64,000 nucleotides of DNA, from contig JAFULF010000006.1 of assembly GCA_017483225.1 (NCBI GenBank), forward strand, positions 30,035 to 94,034, in the 5' to 3' direction. This document shows positions 47,731-55,722 of this stretch, in pieces. Origin of the DNA: Alistipes sp. (GTDB taxonomy: Bacteria > Bacteroidota > Bacteroidia > Bacteroidales > Rikenellaceae). The notes under the pieces were generated by a model. It ran no database searches, was not told where the DNA came from, and saw only the letters and a list, made by a program, of their open reading frames with translations. The number at the start of each line of letters is the position of its first letter. Within the stretch, counting starts at the first letter, position 1. The position numbers were made by a program, and so were the translations under genes.

Positions 47731-49167
47731 ATGAAAACTACTAAATTTTCATTCAAATATTGGCAGTGGGAGACGATTATCGTGACGATGATTGGCTATG
47801 CGCTCTTCTACTTCGTGCGCAAGAACTTCTCGTTGGCGATGCCCGGCCTTCAAGCCGAGTTCGGCATCTCGAAGCTCGAACTTGGTACGTTCCTCACGCT
47901 GCACGGCGTAATCTATGGACTCTCTCGCTTTGCCAACGGCATCATCTCCGACCGTGGCAGTGCTCGAATAGTGGCATCCGTCGGTCTGATGCTGTGCGCT
48001 CTGGTGAACATCTTCTTCGGTTTCAGCGACAAGGCTGCCGAGTGGGTTATCGCCATTGCTGCCAACTACGGCACGACGTGGGCCTTTACGTCGGTGTTAA
48101 TCTACATTATGGGTATCGTCTGGATTATCAATGGCTACTGCCAGGGTATGGGCGTGCCACCGATAACCAAGATTCTGACCCACTGGATTGCTCCGAAGGA
48201 GTTGGCTACCAAAATGTCGATTTGGAATATGTCGCACTCGATTGGCGCAGGTCTTGTCTTTGGCCTTTGCGGCTGGTATATTATGCCACATATGGGCATT
48301 GATGTAAGCGGCGATGTCGAGAAGGTGGCAATGATTACCCAGAATCTGGCCAATGTCGAGAATGCCGATATAATGAACTTTGCCCGACACTTTGGCGCTT
48401 GGCGTTACTGCTTTATCATCCCTGCACTCTTTGCGATATGCGGCTCTGTCTGCATCTTCTTCTTCGTCAAGAATCAGCCTTCCGACATCGGCTTGCCGGA
48501 GGTTATCGAGAAGAAGAAGGCAAACGAGTCCTCCGAGCAGAAGGCCGAGTACAAGGCACTGGTGCGCCGCAAGGTCTTTGGCAATCGCCTGATTTGGACT
48601 CTGGCTTTGGCCAACTTCTTTGTCTATGTGGTGCGATTTGCCTTCCTCGATTGGGGCCCTATGTTGCTCACCGAGTCGAAGGGGTTGTCGATCGCTCTGG
48701 CTACCACGCTCTGCATCGTCTTCGAGTTTGTCGGCGGTAATATCGGTATGGTTGTAGCGGGTTGGGCTACCGACCACATCTTCAAGAACAAGGCTCACCA
48801 CACCTGCACCTTCTGCACTCTGGGAGCCCTTCTGTCGGTGCTTATCTTCTGGCTTATTCCCGACACAGCCCCTTGGTGGGTGCTGATGATACCGTTTACC
48901 TTCATCGGATTCTTCATCTATGGCCCGCAGGCTCTGCTCGGCGTATCAGCCGCCAATCAGGCGACCAACAAGGCTGCCGCCACGGCCAATGGTATCCTCG
49001 GCATCTTCGGTTATGCCAGCACCATTATCTCGGGCGTAGTCTTTGGCTCGTTGATTGATAAGTATGGCTGGGATGCAGCCTATATGATTGCTATCGCAAT
49101 GGCATTGCTCGGCGTGATAACACTGCTGACGATGTGGAGGGCGAAGGCTGACGGTTACGACGAGTAA
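47731..49167 (+). CDS. Organophosphate:phosphate antiporter-family MFS transporter (GlpT/UhpT-like)
   Basis: A 478-residue inner-membrane protein with 12 expected segments. FYFVRKNFSLAMPGLQAEFGISK and LGTFLTLHGVIYGLSRFANGIISDR are hallmarks of the OPA family, which exchanges phosphate for glycerol-3-phosphate, hexose-6-phosphate or phosphoglycerate. GYCQGMGVPPITKILTHW matches the family signature region. Its place after araD and the glycerol-1-phosphate dehydrogenase suggests a glycerol or sugar phosphate substrate. A strong terminator follows. Confidence 0.92.
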   Translation: MKTTKFSFKYWQWETIIVTMIGYALFYFVRKNFSLAMPGLQAEFGISKLELGTFLTLHGVIYGLSRFANGIISDRGSARIVASVGLMLCALVNIFFGFSDKAAEWVIAIAANYGTTWAFTSVLIYIMGIVWIINGYCQGMGVPPITKILTHWIAPKELATKMSIWNMSHSIGAGLVFGLCGWYIMPHMGIDVSGDVEKVAMITQNLANVENADIMNFARHFGAWRYCFIIPALFAICGSVCIFFFVKNQPSDIGLPEVIEKKKANESSEQKAEYKALVRRKVFGNRLIWTLALANFFVYVVRFAFLDWGPMLLTESKGLSIALATTLCIVFEFVGGNIGMVVAGWATDHIFKNKAHHTCTFCTLGALLSVLIFWLIPDTAPWWVLMIPFTFIGFFIYGPQALLGVSAANQATNKAAATANGILGIFGYASTIISGVVFGSLIDKYGWDAAYMIAIAMALLGVITLLTMWRAKADGYDE

Positions 49168-49199
49168 CAAGCCATAGCCCCTCTTGCAAGGCTATTTAG

Positions 49200-49242
49200 A
49201 ACTTGGCTCTCTAAATAATTTTAGGCAGCCAAGTTTTTTTTT
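49200..49242 (+). terminator. Terminator after the antiporter gene
   Basis: AACTTGGCT pairs with AGCCAAGTT around an 18-nt loop and runs into nine or more T. The T-run also supplies the TTTG of the next promoter. Confidence 0.88.
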
Positions 49243-49271
49243 GCGCAATCGGAGAGATTTTTGTAAATTTG
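49240..49271 (+). promoter_or_regulatory. Promoter of the patatin-like gene
   Basis: TTTG at 49240-49243 and TAAATTTG at 49264-49271 are separated by 20 nt, a full match to the Bacteroidota consensus. The start codon is 23 bp downstream. Confidence 0.75.
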
Positions 49272-49293
49272 AGGTACTAAACTTTCAAGAGAT

Positions 49294-50301
49294 ATGAGTA
49301 CAGGTAAAAATGTTGCCTTGGCACTTTCGAGCGGAGGGCCTCGTGGCTTCGCCTACATCGGGGCGATAGAGGAGTTGAGCCGTCGTGGCTACAACATCAC
49401 CTCCGTAGCGGGGGCCTCCATAGGCTCACTCGTAGGCGGCATATACGCCGCAGGACGAATGAACGAGTTCAAGGAGTGGCTCTTCACGCTCGATGCGTGG
49501 AGGCTCTTCTCGCTGATGGATATATCCCTATCCCGCAACCACTTCGTCAAGGGCGACAAGATAATCGAGGCACTCCAAGAGATTGTCCCACAGACCAATA
49601 TCGAGGAGCTGGCAATCCCGTATCGTGCCGTTGCCACCGACCTATACACCGGCGAGGAGATACTCTTCGACAAGGGCGACCTCTTCACCGCCATACGTGC
49701 CTCCATCTCCATCCCGTCGCTCTTCCGACCCGTGAAGTACGGGATGACGACGCTCGTGGATGGCTGCGTCTCAAACCCTCTGCCGCTGAGCCGTGTAGTA
49801 CGCCGGGCAGGGGATATACTGATGGCCTTCGATGTCAATGATGTGGATATAGACGGCATAAACCGCACGCTGCTTGCCGAGCACTTGGAGCAGGAGCGGG
49901 CGGATGCCTTCGAGAAGGAGAAGTTGGAGCAGGTGCGTATGATGCTCCACACGGTGCAGGCGCACAAGGAGGTGGGGCTGCTCGACCGTCTGAAATATGC
50001 AGGCAGCCGCAGCGTGGAGATTGTCAAGGATGTGCTGGCATTTCGGGAGGAGAACCCCGAGAGCGAGAAGACCGAGTATGGCGACACCTACTACAACCTG
50101 CTCGACCGCTCATTCTCACTGATGAACCACCGTCTGTCGGAGATGGCCATTGCCCTCTACAAGCCGGAGGTGGTGGTCAAGATGCCGTTTGACACCTATG
50201 GCGACATCGCCGACTACGCCAAGGGGCAGGAAATCTCCGAGATAGGCCGAGAGTTGATGCGTAAGGCTCTCGACGAGTACGAGATGAAGCAGGGCGTTTA
50301 A
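49294..50301 (+). CDS. Patatin-like phospholipase (RssA/YchK type)
   Basis: The 335-residue cytoplasmic protein has the patatin catalytic layout: the oxyanion loop SSGGPRGFAYIG at 12-23, the nucleophile elbow GASIGS with Ser42, and the Asp of VDGCVSNPLP at about 160. AIRASISIPSLFRPV is also typical. It probably hydrolyses acyl esters of lipids; the substrate is unknown. Its last codons form part of a terminator palindrome shared with the convergent gene. Confidence 0.9.
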   Translation: MSTGKNVALALSSGGPRGFAYIGAIEELSRRGYNITSVAGASIGSLVGGIYAAGRMNEFKEWLFTLDAWRLFSLMDISLSRNHFVKGDKIIEALQEIVPQTNIEELAIPYRAVATDLYTGEEILFDKGDLFTAIRASISIPSLFRPVKYGMTTLVDGCVSNPLPLSRVVRRAGDILMAFDVNDVDIDGINRTLLAEHLEQERADAFEKEKLEQVRMMLHTVQAHKEVGLLDRLKYAGSRSVEIVKDVLAFREENPESEKTEYGDTYYNLLDRSFSLMNHRLSEMAIALYKPEVVVKMPFDTYGDIADYAKGQEISEIGRELMRKALDEYEMKQGV

Positions 50302-50321
50302 TGACCCTGCTTCATCTTTTT
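50283..50321 (+). terminator. Palindromic terminator spanning two convergent gene ends
   Basis: GATGAAGCAGGG (50283-50294) and CCCTGCTTCATC (50305-50316) form a perfect 12-bp stem, followed by TTTTT on the plus strand. Both arms are coding: one ends the patatin gene, the other ends the TspO-SOD gene, so both proteins end in MKQG plus one residue. Confidence 0.85.
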
Positions 50322-51407
50322 AGCCACCTTATCCCAATCTACCAGCTGCCACCAGCCCTTGACAAAGTCGGCACGTCGGTTACGGTGGTCGATATAGTAT
50401 GCGTGCTCCCACACATCGAGCACAAGCAGCGGTTGGAGCCCCTGCCGCATAGGGTTGTCGGCGTTCTGCGTGGATACGATGGCGAGGCGGCCATCCTTAC
50501 CCCTCACAAGCCACACCCAGCCTGAGCCGAAGAGCGACGTTGCCGCTGCGGTGAAACGCTCCTTGAAGGCATCTACCGAGCCAAAATCCCTCTCAATGGC
50601 CTCTTTGAGCGGTTGGGGCATCGTGGAGGGTGTCGGCGTAAGGGTGTCGAAGAAGAGGGTATGGTTCCACACCTGCGCCGCATTGTTAAAGAGCGGCCCA
50701 TCCGCCTTCACGACGATAGCGTCAAGCATCATCCCCTCGTAGGGTGTCCCGACAATCAGGCGATTCAGGTTATCGACATAGGTTTGCAGGTGCTTACCGT
50801 AGTGGTAATCAAGCGTCTCCTTGCTCATCAGCGGAGCAAGGGCATCTGCCTCATAGGGCAGCGTAGGCATTGTATAGTTCATAGTATGAGTGGTTTTAGT
50901 CGGCAGTGCAGGGGCTGTGGTGGTGGTTTGAGCCACAGCCTGCTGTGCCGAGTTGTTGTGCAGATAGATATAGCCATTGAGGTATGTGGCGAAGAGCATC
51001 CACGCCATATATGGGAGCCACAGCCACGCCGAGAGCGCACTGCGTGAGAAGGCATAGATGAGATAGGCGAAGACCAGCACATCCAGAAGCAGTATCGTGA
51101 TAAGACCTGCCAGGGGCGAGCGCATCGAGAAGAAGAAGACGCTCCACAGGAAGTTGACGAGCAGTTGCAGCAGCCAGAGCCTGACAAGGCTCATATCTCC
51201 ACGCACGAGCAGCACGCCGAGCGAAAGGCCCATCAGCAGGTAGATGACCGACCACGCTATCGGGAAGATGATATTGGGAGGCGTGAGCACGGAGCGTTGC
51301 AGGGTGGGGTACCACTCCTCTATGGAGGGCGACTGCACATAGGAGCCCATAACGCCCACAGCGAAGCAGAGCAGCACGGGGATAGCGAAGGACAAAATTT
51401 TTCTCAT
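50298..51407 (-). CDS. Fusion of a TspO/MBR membrane domain with an iron/manganese superoxide dismutase
   Basis: One uninterrupted frame encodes 369 residues from the ATG at 51407. Residues 1-155 are a TspO-like five-helix membrane domain with WYPTLQRSVLTPPNIIFPIAW and FLWSVFFF. A 20-residue Ala/Thr/Gln linker follows. Residues 176-369 are a full superoxide dismutase: HYGKHLQTY, NNAAQVWNH (iron-type Gln), and LDVWEHAYYIDH, supplying the His, His, Asp and His metal ligands. An internal ATG at 50882 could also give free SOD. If TspO inserts as in proteobacteria, the SOD lies on the cytoplasmic face. TspO binds porphyrins, so the pair may handle oxidative damage. Confidence 0.88.
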   Translation of the reverse strand: MRKILSFAIPVLLCFAVGVMGSYVQSPSIEEWYPTLQRSVLTPPNIIFPIAWSVIYLLMGLSLGVLLVRGDMSLVRLWLLQLLVNFLWSVFFFSMRSPLAGLITILLLDVLVFAYLIYAFSRSALSAWLWLPYMAWMLFATYLNGYIYLHNNSAQQAVAQTTTTAPALPTKTTHTMNYTMPTLPYEADALAPLMSKETLDYHYGKHLQTYVDNLNRLIVGTPYEGMMLDAIVVKADGPLFNNAAQVWNHTLFFDTLTPTPSTMPQPLKEAIERDFGSVDAFKERFTAAATSLFGSGWVWLVRGKDGRLAIVSTQNADNPMRQGLQPLLVLDVWEHAYYIDHRNRRADFVKGWWQLVDWDKVAKKMKQGH

Positions 51408-51533
51408 AGCATTTACGATATTGATGCACAGCAGACCCTGCAAAAGCGATACCAAAAAAGAGTACGCCCTGCCTCTCCAATCGGAGGCAAGGCGCACCAT
51501 ATCGCACGTGCGGGGAGTGCCCGACAACTCGGT

Positions 51534-52001
51534 CTATCGTATTCTGTCGAGCGAGCGCACCAGCAACTCGTCACGCAACGTAGCACGCATAGCCAGCACC
51601 ACGAGGATAAAGGCCACAACAGGCATTACCACGGGCAGACGCAGGGCGAGCATCGACCACTCGAACTCTTCGAGCAGCAGCGAGCACATACGCCAGATGC
51701 TTACACCTATAATCACAAGGCAGCCCACGAGCATCACAAGCTCCGCACCGCACAGACGTATCTGCAACACACGATTCTTGTAGAGGAAGATGGTCAGCAG
51801 CGGCAGCAGGGTAGAGAGCAGCAGCTGCACGCCCATAAAGATAGACATATTCGAGAGTTTGCCCATCGGGTCGAAGATGCCGAAGGCTGAGAGTGTCACC
51901 TGCACACCATCGACATTCAGCAGAGCCACGGGGCAGAAGAGTGTTACCGCCATAAGTGCCACGGCGATAAGCAGATAGAGTGTTTGAATTCGTTGTATCA
52001 T
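51534..52001 (-). CDS. DUF4293-family membrane protein
   Basis: The 155-residue protein has four predicted membrane helices starting at MIQRIQTLYLLIAVALM, with a short periplasmic stretch (LNVDGVQVTLSAFGIFDP) after the first. This matches the DUF4293 family of Bacteroidota. The function is unknown. It is 2 bp from the stop of the upstream glycosyltransferase gene, so it is probably co-transcribed. Confidence 0.8.
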   Translation of the reverse strand: MIQRIQTLYLLIAVALMAVTLFCPVALLNVDGVQVTLSAFGIFDPMGKLSNMSIFMGVQLLLSTLLPLLTIFLYKNRVLQIRLCGAELVMLVGCLVIIGVSIWRMCSLLLEEFEWSMLALRLPVVMPVVAFILVVLAMRATLRDELLVRSLDRIR

Positions 52002-52003
52002 AG

Positions 52004-52972
52004 TTATAGTTTTTTATCTGTCAGGTAGTTGTTGCGGTCGGAGGAGGAGCGGTTTATAAGCTCGCCGAGGAAGCCCGCCAGAAAGAGCTGCGTGCCCACG
52101 ACCATCGCAAAGATTGCGATATAGAAGAGTGGCTGGTCGGTCACGGCTCGCAGAGGCAGGGCGCACACCTGCTTATATATCTTCTGCGCTATCACCCACA
52201 GCGTCGTGCCGCCGCCAAGCAGGAACATCAGCGTTCCGAGGCTGCCGAAGAAGTACATCGGCGAGCGACCAAAGCGTGAGAGGAAGGTCACGGTAATAAG
52301 GTCGAGGAAGCCCTTGACCATACGCTCCATACCGAACTTCGAGACTCCGTACTTACGTGCCTGATGGTGCACCACCTTCTCGCCAATGCGCTTAAAGCCC
52401 GCATTCTTGGCCAAGATAGGGATATAGCGGTGCATCTCGCCATAGACCTCTATGGACTTCACCACGTCACGACGATAGCATTTGAGGCCGCAGTTGAAGT
52501 CGTGCAGGCGTATGCCCGACACGAAGCGGGCCGTGCGGTTGAAGAGCTTGCTCGGCAGTCGCTTTGAGAGCGGGTCGTAACGCTTCTTCTTCCACCCCGA
52601 AACCAAGTCGTACCCCTCTTCGAGCACCATACGGCGCATCTCCGGAATCTCCTCCGGCGAGTCTTGCAGGTCGGCATCCATCGTGAAGACCACCTCGCCA
52701 CGTGCAGCCTCGAAGCCGCAGTAGAGTGCTGCCGACTTGCCGTAGTTGCGCATAAAGTGGATGGCGTGCAGCGCATCCCCGTACTCCGCTTTCAGCGACT
52801 CGATAACCTGCCAAGAGTCGTCGTCGGAGCCGTCATCAACCATAATCATCTCATACGAGAGGCTGTTCTGACGGCATACGCCATCAATCCACTTCGCCAA
52901 CTCGGGCAGCGACTCCCTCTCGTTATAGAGAGGTATCACGACAGAGACATCTACGTTACTCTTCTGCATCAT
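52004..52972 (-). CDS. Family 2 glycosyltransferase, GtrB/polyprenol-phosphate type
   Basis: About 323 residues from MMQKSNVDVSVVIPLYNERES. The GT-A domain has VDDGSDDDSW, FTMDADLQDSPEE with the metal-binding DxD, and VSGWKKKRYDP. Two C-terminal membrane helices follow (MYFFGSLGTLMFLLGGG and the IAIFAMVVGTQLFLAGF region). Such enzymes load a sugar onto undecaprenyl phosphate for later transfer outside the membrane. It overlaps the upstream DUF4199 gene and precedes a DUF4293 gene, a grouping seen in Bacteroidota. Confidence 0.9.
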   Translation of the reverse strand: MMQKSNVDVSVVIPLYNERESLPELAKWIDGVCRQNSLSYEMIMVDDGSDDDSWQVIESLKAEYGDALHAIHFMRNYGKSAALYCGFEAARGEVVFTMDADLQDSPEEIPEMRRMVLEEGYDLVSGWKKKRYDPLSKRLPSKLFNRTARFVSGIRLHDFNCGLKCYRRDVVKSIEVYGEMHRYIPILAKNAGFKRIGEKVVHHQARKYGVSKFGMERMVKGFLDLITVTFLSRFGRSPMYFFGSLGTLMFLLGGGTTLWVIAQKIYKQVCALPLRAVTDQPLFYIAIFAMVVGTQLFLAGFLGELINRSSSDRNNYLTDKKL

Positions 52973-53552
52973 CGTCCGTATTAAAGAGTTGTGGTTCACG
53001 CTTTACCGCTCCGGCTACGAGGAGTCCGAGCAGCGTGCCCGAGAGCATATAGCTCCAAATGTTAGAGAGCAGGGCAGAGAGCAGCGTAGGCTCAGGCTGC
53101 GATGCCAGCTGTGCAAAGAGCTGCTTATAGGAGCCCATCACTGAGGCAGGCACCTGCGACTCGGCGAGCACCCTCTGCAAGGTGCGGATTGTGGCCTCCA
53201 CATACTCCGCATAGCCCACGACGAAGTGGCGGAAGAGGTAGCCACCAAGCCCGACAAGCAGACCCGTAAGCATCGAGAGTGTCACCACGTAGGAGAGTCC
53301 CTGCGCATAAGTGAACATCTTTACCTCCTTTTGCAACTCCATAACTTGCAGCGAGAATCGCTTGGTGAATCGATACGCCAGCCATACATATACCACTATC
53401 GAGGCGACATACTCCAATCCCATCGCCGACATCCACGACATCGTGCCGCCATAGACCACAGCGCACTGCTCAAAGATTGCCGATGCAACCATCAGCAGAC
53501 TAAGTATTGCCCCCTTATTCAGGACATCCCTCCAAAAGTACGTGTTTATCAT
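52956..53552 (-). CDS. DUF4199-family membrane protein
   Basis: The 198-residue protein has about four membrane helices: two near the N-terminus, one around 90-110 and one near 175. An acidic tail ends the chain. YVWLAYRFTKRF fits the DUF4199 family. The role is unknown, but the tight link to the glycosyltransferase gene suggests a shared envelope job. It is the first gene of this leftward group, with a promoter just upstream. Confidence 0.8.
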   Translation of the reverse strand: MINTYFWRDVLNKGAILSLLMVASAIFEQCAVVYGGTMSWMSAMGLEYVASIVVYVWLAYRFTKRFSLQVMELQKEVKMFTYAQGLSYVVTLSMLTGLLVGLGGYLFRHFVVGYAEYVEATIRTLQRVLAESQVPASVMGSYKQLFAQLASQPEPTLLSALLSNIWSYMLSGTLLGLLVAGAVKREPQLFNTDDDAEE

Positions 53553-53572
53553 AATCTGAATCTTTTCTTGCG

Positions 53573-53580
53573 CAAATATA
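53573..53580 (-). promoter_or_regulatory. -7 promoter box of the DUF4199 group
   Basis: On the minus strand TATATTTG matches TAnnTTTG, about 20 nt before the start codon. A TTG lies 22 nt further upstream, inside the duplicated phosphodiesterase fragment. Confidence 0.5.
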
Positions 53581-53582
53581 CG

Positions 53583-53712
53583 AACTATTTTCTATTTATG
53601 TTCAACTCTCTTGTTTCTCTCCTATTGTCCAATCTCCATATCCGAGATTTTCTCGCCGTCGATGGTAAAGCGTATCGCCCGCCGTGCGCACCGTATGGAA
53701 GCCGTAGCACCT
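53583..53712 (-). pseudogene. Duplicated 3'-end fragment of the YfcE-like phosphodiesterase gene
   Basis: This stretch matches 55194-55322, the end of the intact phosphodiesterase gene and the DNA after it. It differs by a few substitutions, a 4-bp gap outside the gene and a 4-bp insertion within the coding part that breaks the frame. No start is present, so it is a remnant. With the intact copy it forms direct repeats that flank the esterase gene at 53761-55179. Confidence 0.85.
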
Positions 53713-53760
53713 CTCAGGGTAGCGAACAATCTCTATCCAAAAGAGCCTGTCAGAGTACTT

Positions 53761-55179
53761 TTACCCTTGCTTCTCTGACCTCGGCAACCCGTTATGCGTT
53801 CCACTGCGGAGCAACTTGCGAACATATAGTTTACCATTGCTCACTGCAAAGAGGCGGTTCCCTGCAAAAGCGATAGTCGTCACCTCGCCTCCGGGCAGTG
53901 ATAGTATTGTGCGGACACGGCCATTTTGGTCACATACCTGAATACCCACCTTCGAAGCAACATATAGGTAACCCGACGCATCGTAGAGAATCTGCCCAGC
54001 ATCAGCATAGAGGAAATAGAACGGCTGACCGTGCAACTGTTTTCCATCGGGCGTATTGATGTAATCCCAAACCCAATTACTGCCTTCAATGCGCTTTGCG
54101 ATGTGAGAGCCTCCTGGATAGAGTGCAATATATGGATTACTCAATGAGATTTTACCCTTTGCCCTTGTACGAGTACCGTCAATAGAGATAAACTCCTTCT
54201 GCCTGCCCGACTGCAAGATAACCTTATCCTCTGAATATGGGTGCAGCATCACTCCATCTGCGATGCCTTCTCCTATACAACGCCACTCCTCGCCCTCAAT
54301 AAACATCGAAGTAACAGTTTTACTCTGGCTCTTACCTTTTTGGGGGAGTTCAGGCCAGCCCTCAAACAACCATCGTAACACATCCGGCATTATCGCACGG
54401 GCATTATCCGAGGTATGTCCTCCTTTGTCCCACGAGTAGCGCACCTCGTAACCCGCAAATTGCAATGCCGAGAGCATCAACTTATTGTACTCAAACCAAC
54501 TACCAAAGAGTGGATTCCAGGTATCTTCATCGTTATCCTGCAAGAAAATACGTATCGGGCGTGGTTCGCACTTGCGAATGAGTGCGGGGAATTGGTCGCC
54601 ACCTCGGAATGAAACGAATGTTCCGCACGACGAATATACACGTGAGAAGAGGTCGGGGCGTTGCCATGCCACGTTGAATGCACAGATGCCACCACTGCTA
54701 TTGCCATATATGGCACGGTCTGTCGCCCTATCCGATATTTTTATCTCTCGACCATCCTTGGTTTTGTAATTACGCACTGCCGGCAGAACCTCCGTTTCGA
54801 GGAATTCTGCATATCGACCATCCATTCTATCGAGTTCGTTGCTACGATTGTAGCGTACTACACTACCATTTGCATCACGAATCTGTCCTGGGCTGATAAA
54901 CACACCAATAATAACAGGCAGTTCGCCATCTGCTATCAGTTTATCAAGTGTATCGAGCATAAAGCTACCGCCCGACATTGACACAAAAAGGCAGGCTGGG
55001 GTCTTACCATTGTACTCCTGAGGTACATATACAGAGATATTACGCACCGTACCCGGGTATATTTTCGAGTCATGCATCTTAAATTTAACAATCTCTCCAT
55101 TGTACGCCACTGCACCAAATGGCAAAGCCACAAAACAGAGCGATAGGACTACTGCTATGATACTTCTCCTCATATTCAT
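53761..55179 (-). CDS. Exported esterase (family 1 esterase-like) fused to a beta-propeller-like C-terminal part
   Basis: The 472 residues begin with a signal peptide (MRRSIIAVVLSLCFVALPFGAVA). The first 280 residues are an alpha/beta hydrolase: ISVYVPQEYNG, a YGNSSGG nucleophile elbow, LQDNDEDTWNP and KGGHTSDN with the probable catalytic His. The rest resembles SMP-30/gluconolactonase-type propeller blades (GQILYDASGYLYVASKVGIQV). Codon use is more AT-rich than in neighbours, and the gene is flanked by direct repeats of the next gene's 3' end, both signs of recent arrival. The end LRSGTHNGLPRSEKQG may derive from the junction. The substrate, perhaps an acylated glycan, is not known. Confidence 0.82.
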   Translation of the reverse strand: MNMRRSIIAVVLSLCFVALPFGAVAYNGEIVKFKMHDSKIYPGTVRNISVYVPQEYNGKTPACLFVSMSGGSFMLDTLDKLIADGELPVIIGVFISPGQIRDANGSVVRYNRSNELDRMDGRYAEFLETEVLPAVRNYKTKDGREIKISDRATDRAIYGNSSGGICAFNVAWQRPDLFSRVYSSCGTFVSFRGGDQFPALIRKCEPRPIRIFLQDNDEDTWNPLFGSWFEYNKLMLSALQFAGYEVRYSWDKGGHTSDNARAIMPDVLRWLFEGWPELPQKGKSQSKTVTSMFIEGEEWRCIGEGIADGVMLHPYSEDKVILQSGRQKEFISIDGTRTRAKGKISLSNPYIALYPGGSHIAKRIEGSNWVWDYINTPDGKQLHGQPFYFLYADAGQILYDASGYLYVASKVGIQVCDQNGRVRTILSLPGGEVTTIAFAGNRLFAVSNGKLYVRKLLRSGTHNGLPRSEKQG

Positions 55180-55206
55180 TTATATATACAACAAACTATC
55201 TTCTAT

Positions 55207-55719
55207 TTATTTATGTTCAACTCTCTTGTTTCTCTCCCATTGTCCAATCTCCATATCCGAGATTTTCTCGCCGTCGATGGTAAAGCGTATCGCCGTACGC
55301 ACCGTATGGAAGCCGTAGCACCCCGCAGCTCCCGGATTTATGTGCAGCAGGTCGTACACGGGGTCGTATATAACTTTGAGTATATGGGAGTGCCCTGCGA
55401 TGAAAATCTTGGGTCGCAGGCTCTGTATGCGTTGCACGGCAGCGGGGGAGTAGTGGCGAGGGTAGCCCCCGATATGGGTCATCAGCACCGACACCTCCTC
55501 GCACTTGAAGCACAAGAAGTCGTTATAGACTCGGCGGGTAAGCCCTCCGTCGATATTGCCATAGACAGCCTTCAAGGGCTTGAAAGCGGCAATCTCGTCG
55601 GCCAACTCCAAGGAGCCGATGTCGCCGGCGTGCCAAATCTCATCCACATCTTTGAGGAAGAGTCGCAACGCCTCGTCGAAGCATCCGTGCGTATCCGATA
55701 TGACCCCTATGCGCTTCAT
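55207..55719 (-). CDS. YfcE/MJ0936-family metallophosphodiesterase
   Basis: The 170-residue protein has the calcineurin-like metal motifs: GVISDTHG, HAGDIGS, VYGNID, THIGGYP and GHSHILK. Homologues cleave cyclic or aryl phosphodiesters with Mn2+. The native substrate is not known. The last 40 codons and the DNA after the stop are duplicated at 53583-53712. It starts 3 bp after the next upstream gene's stop. Confidence 0.92.
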   Translation of the reverse strand: MKRIGVISDTHGCFDEALRLFLKDVDEIWHAGDIGSLELADEIAAFKPLKAVYGNIDGGLTRRVYNDFLCFKCEEVSVLMTHIGGYPRHYSPAAVQRIQSLRPKIFIAGHSHILKVIYDPVYDLLHINPGAAGCYGFHTVRTAIRFTIDGEKISDMEIGQWERNKRVEHK

Positions 55720-55722
55720 CCC

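Noticed and set aside
53583-55322. Insertion-sequence explanation for the direct repeats around the esterase gene
   Set aside because: No transposase is present and the repeats are about 125 bp of a gene end, far longer than a target-site duplication, so recombination or gene-end rebuilding fits better.
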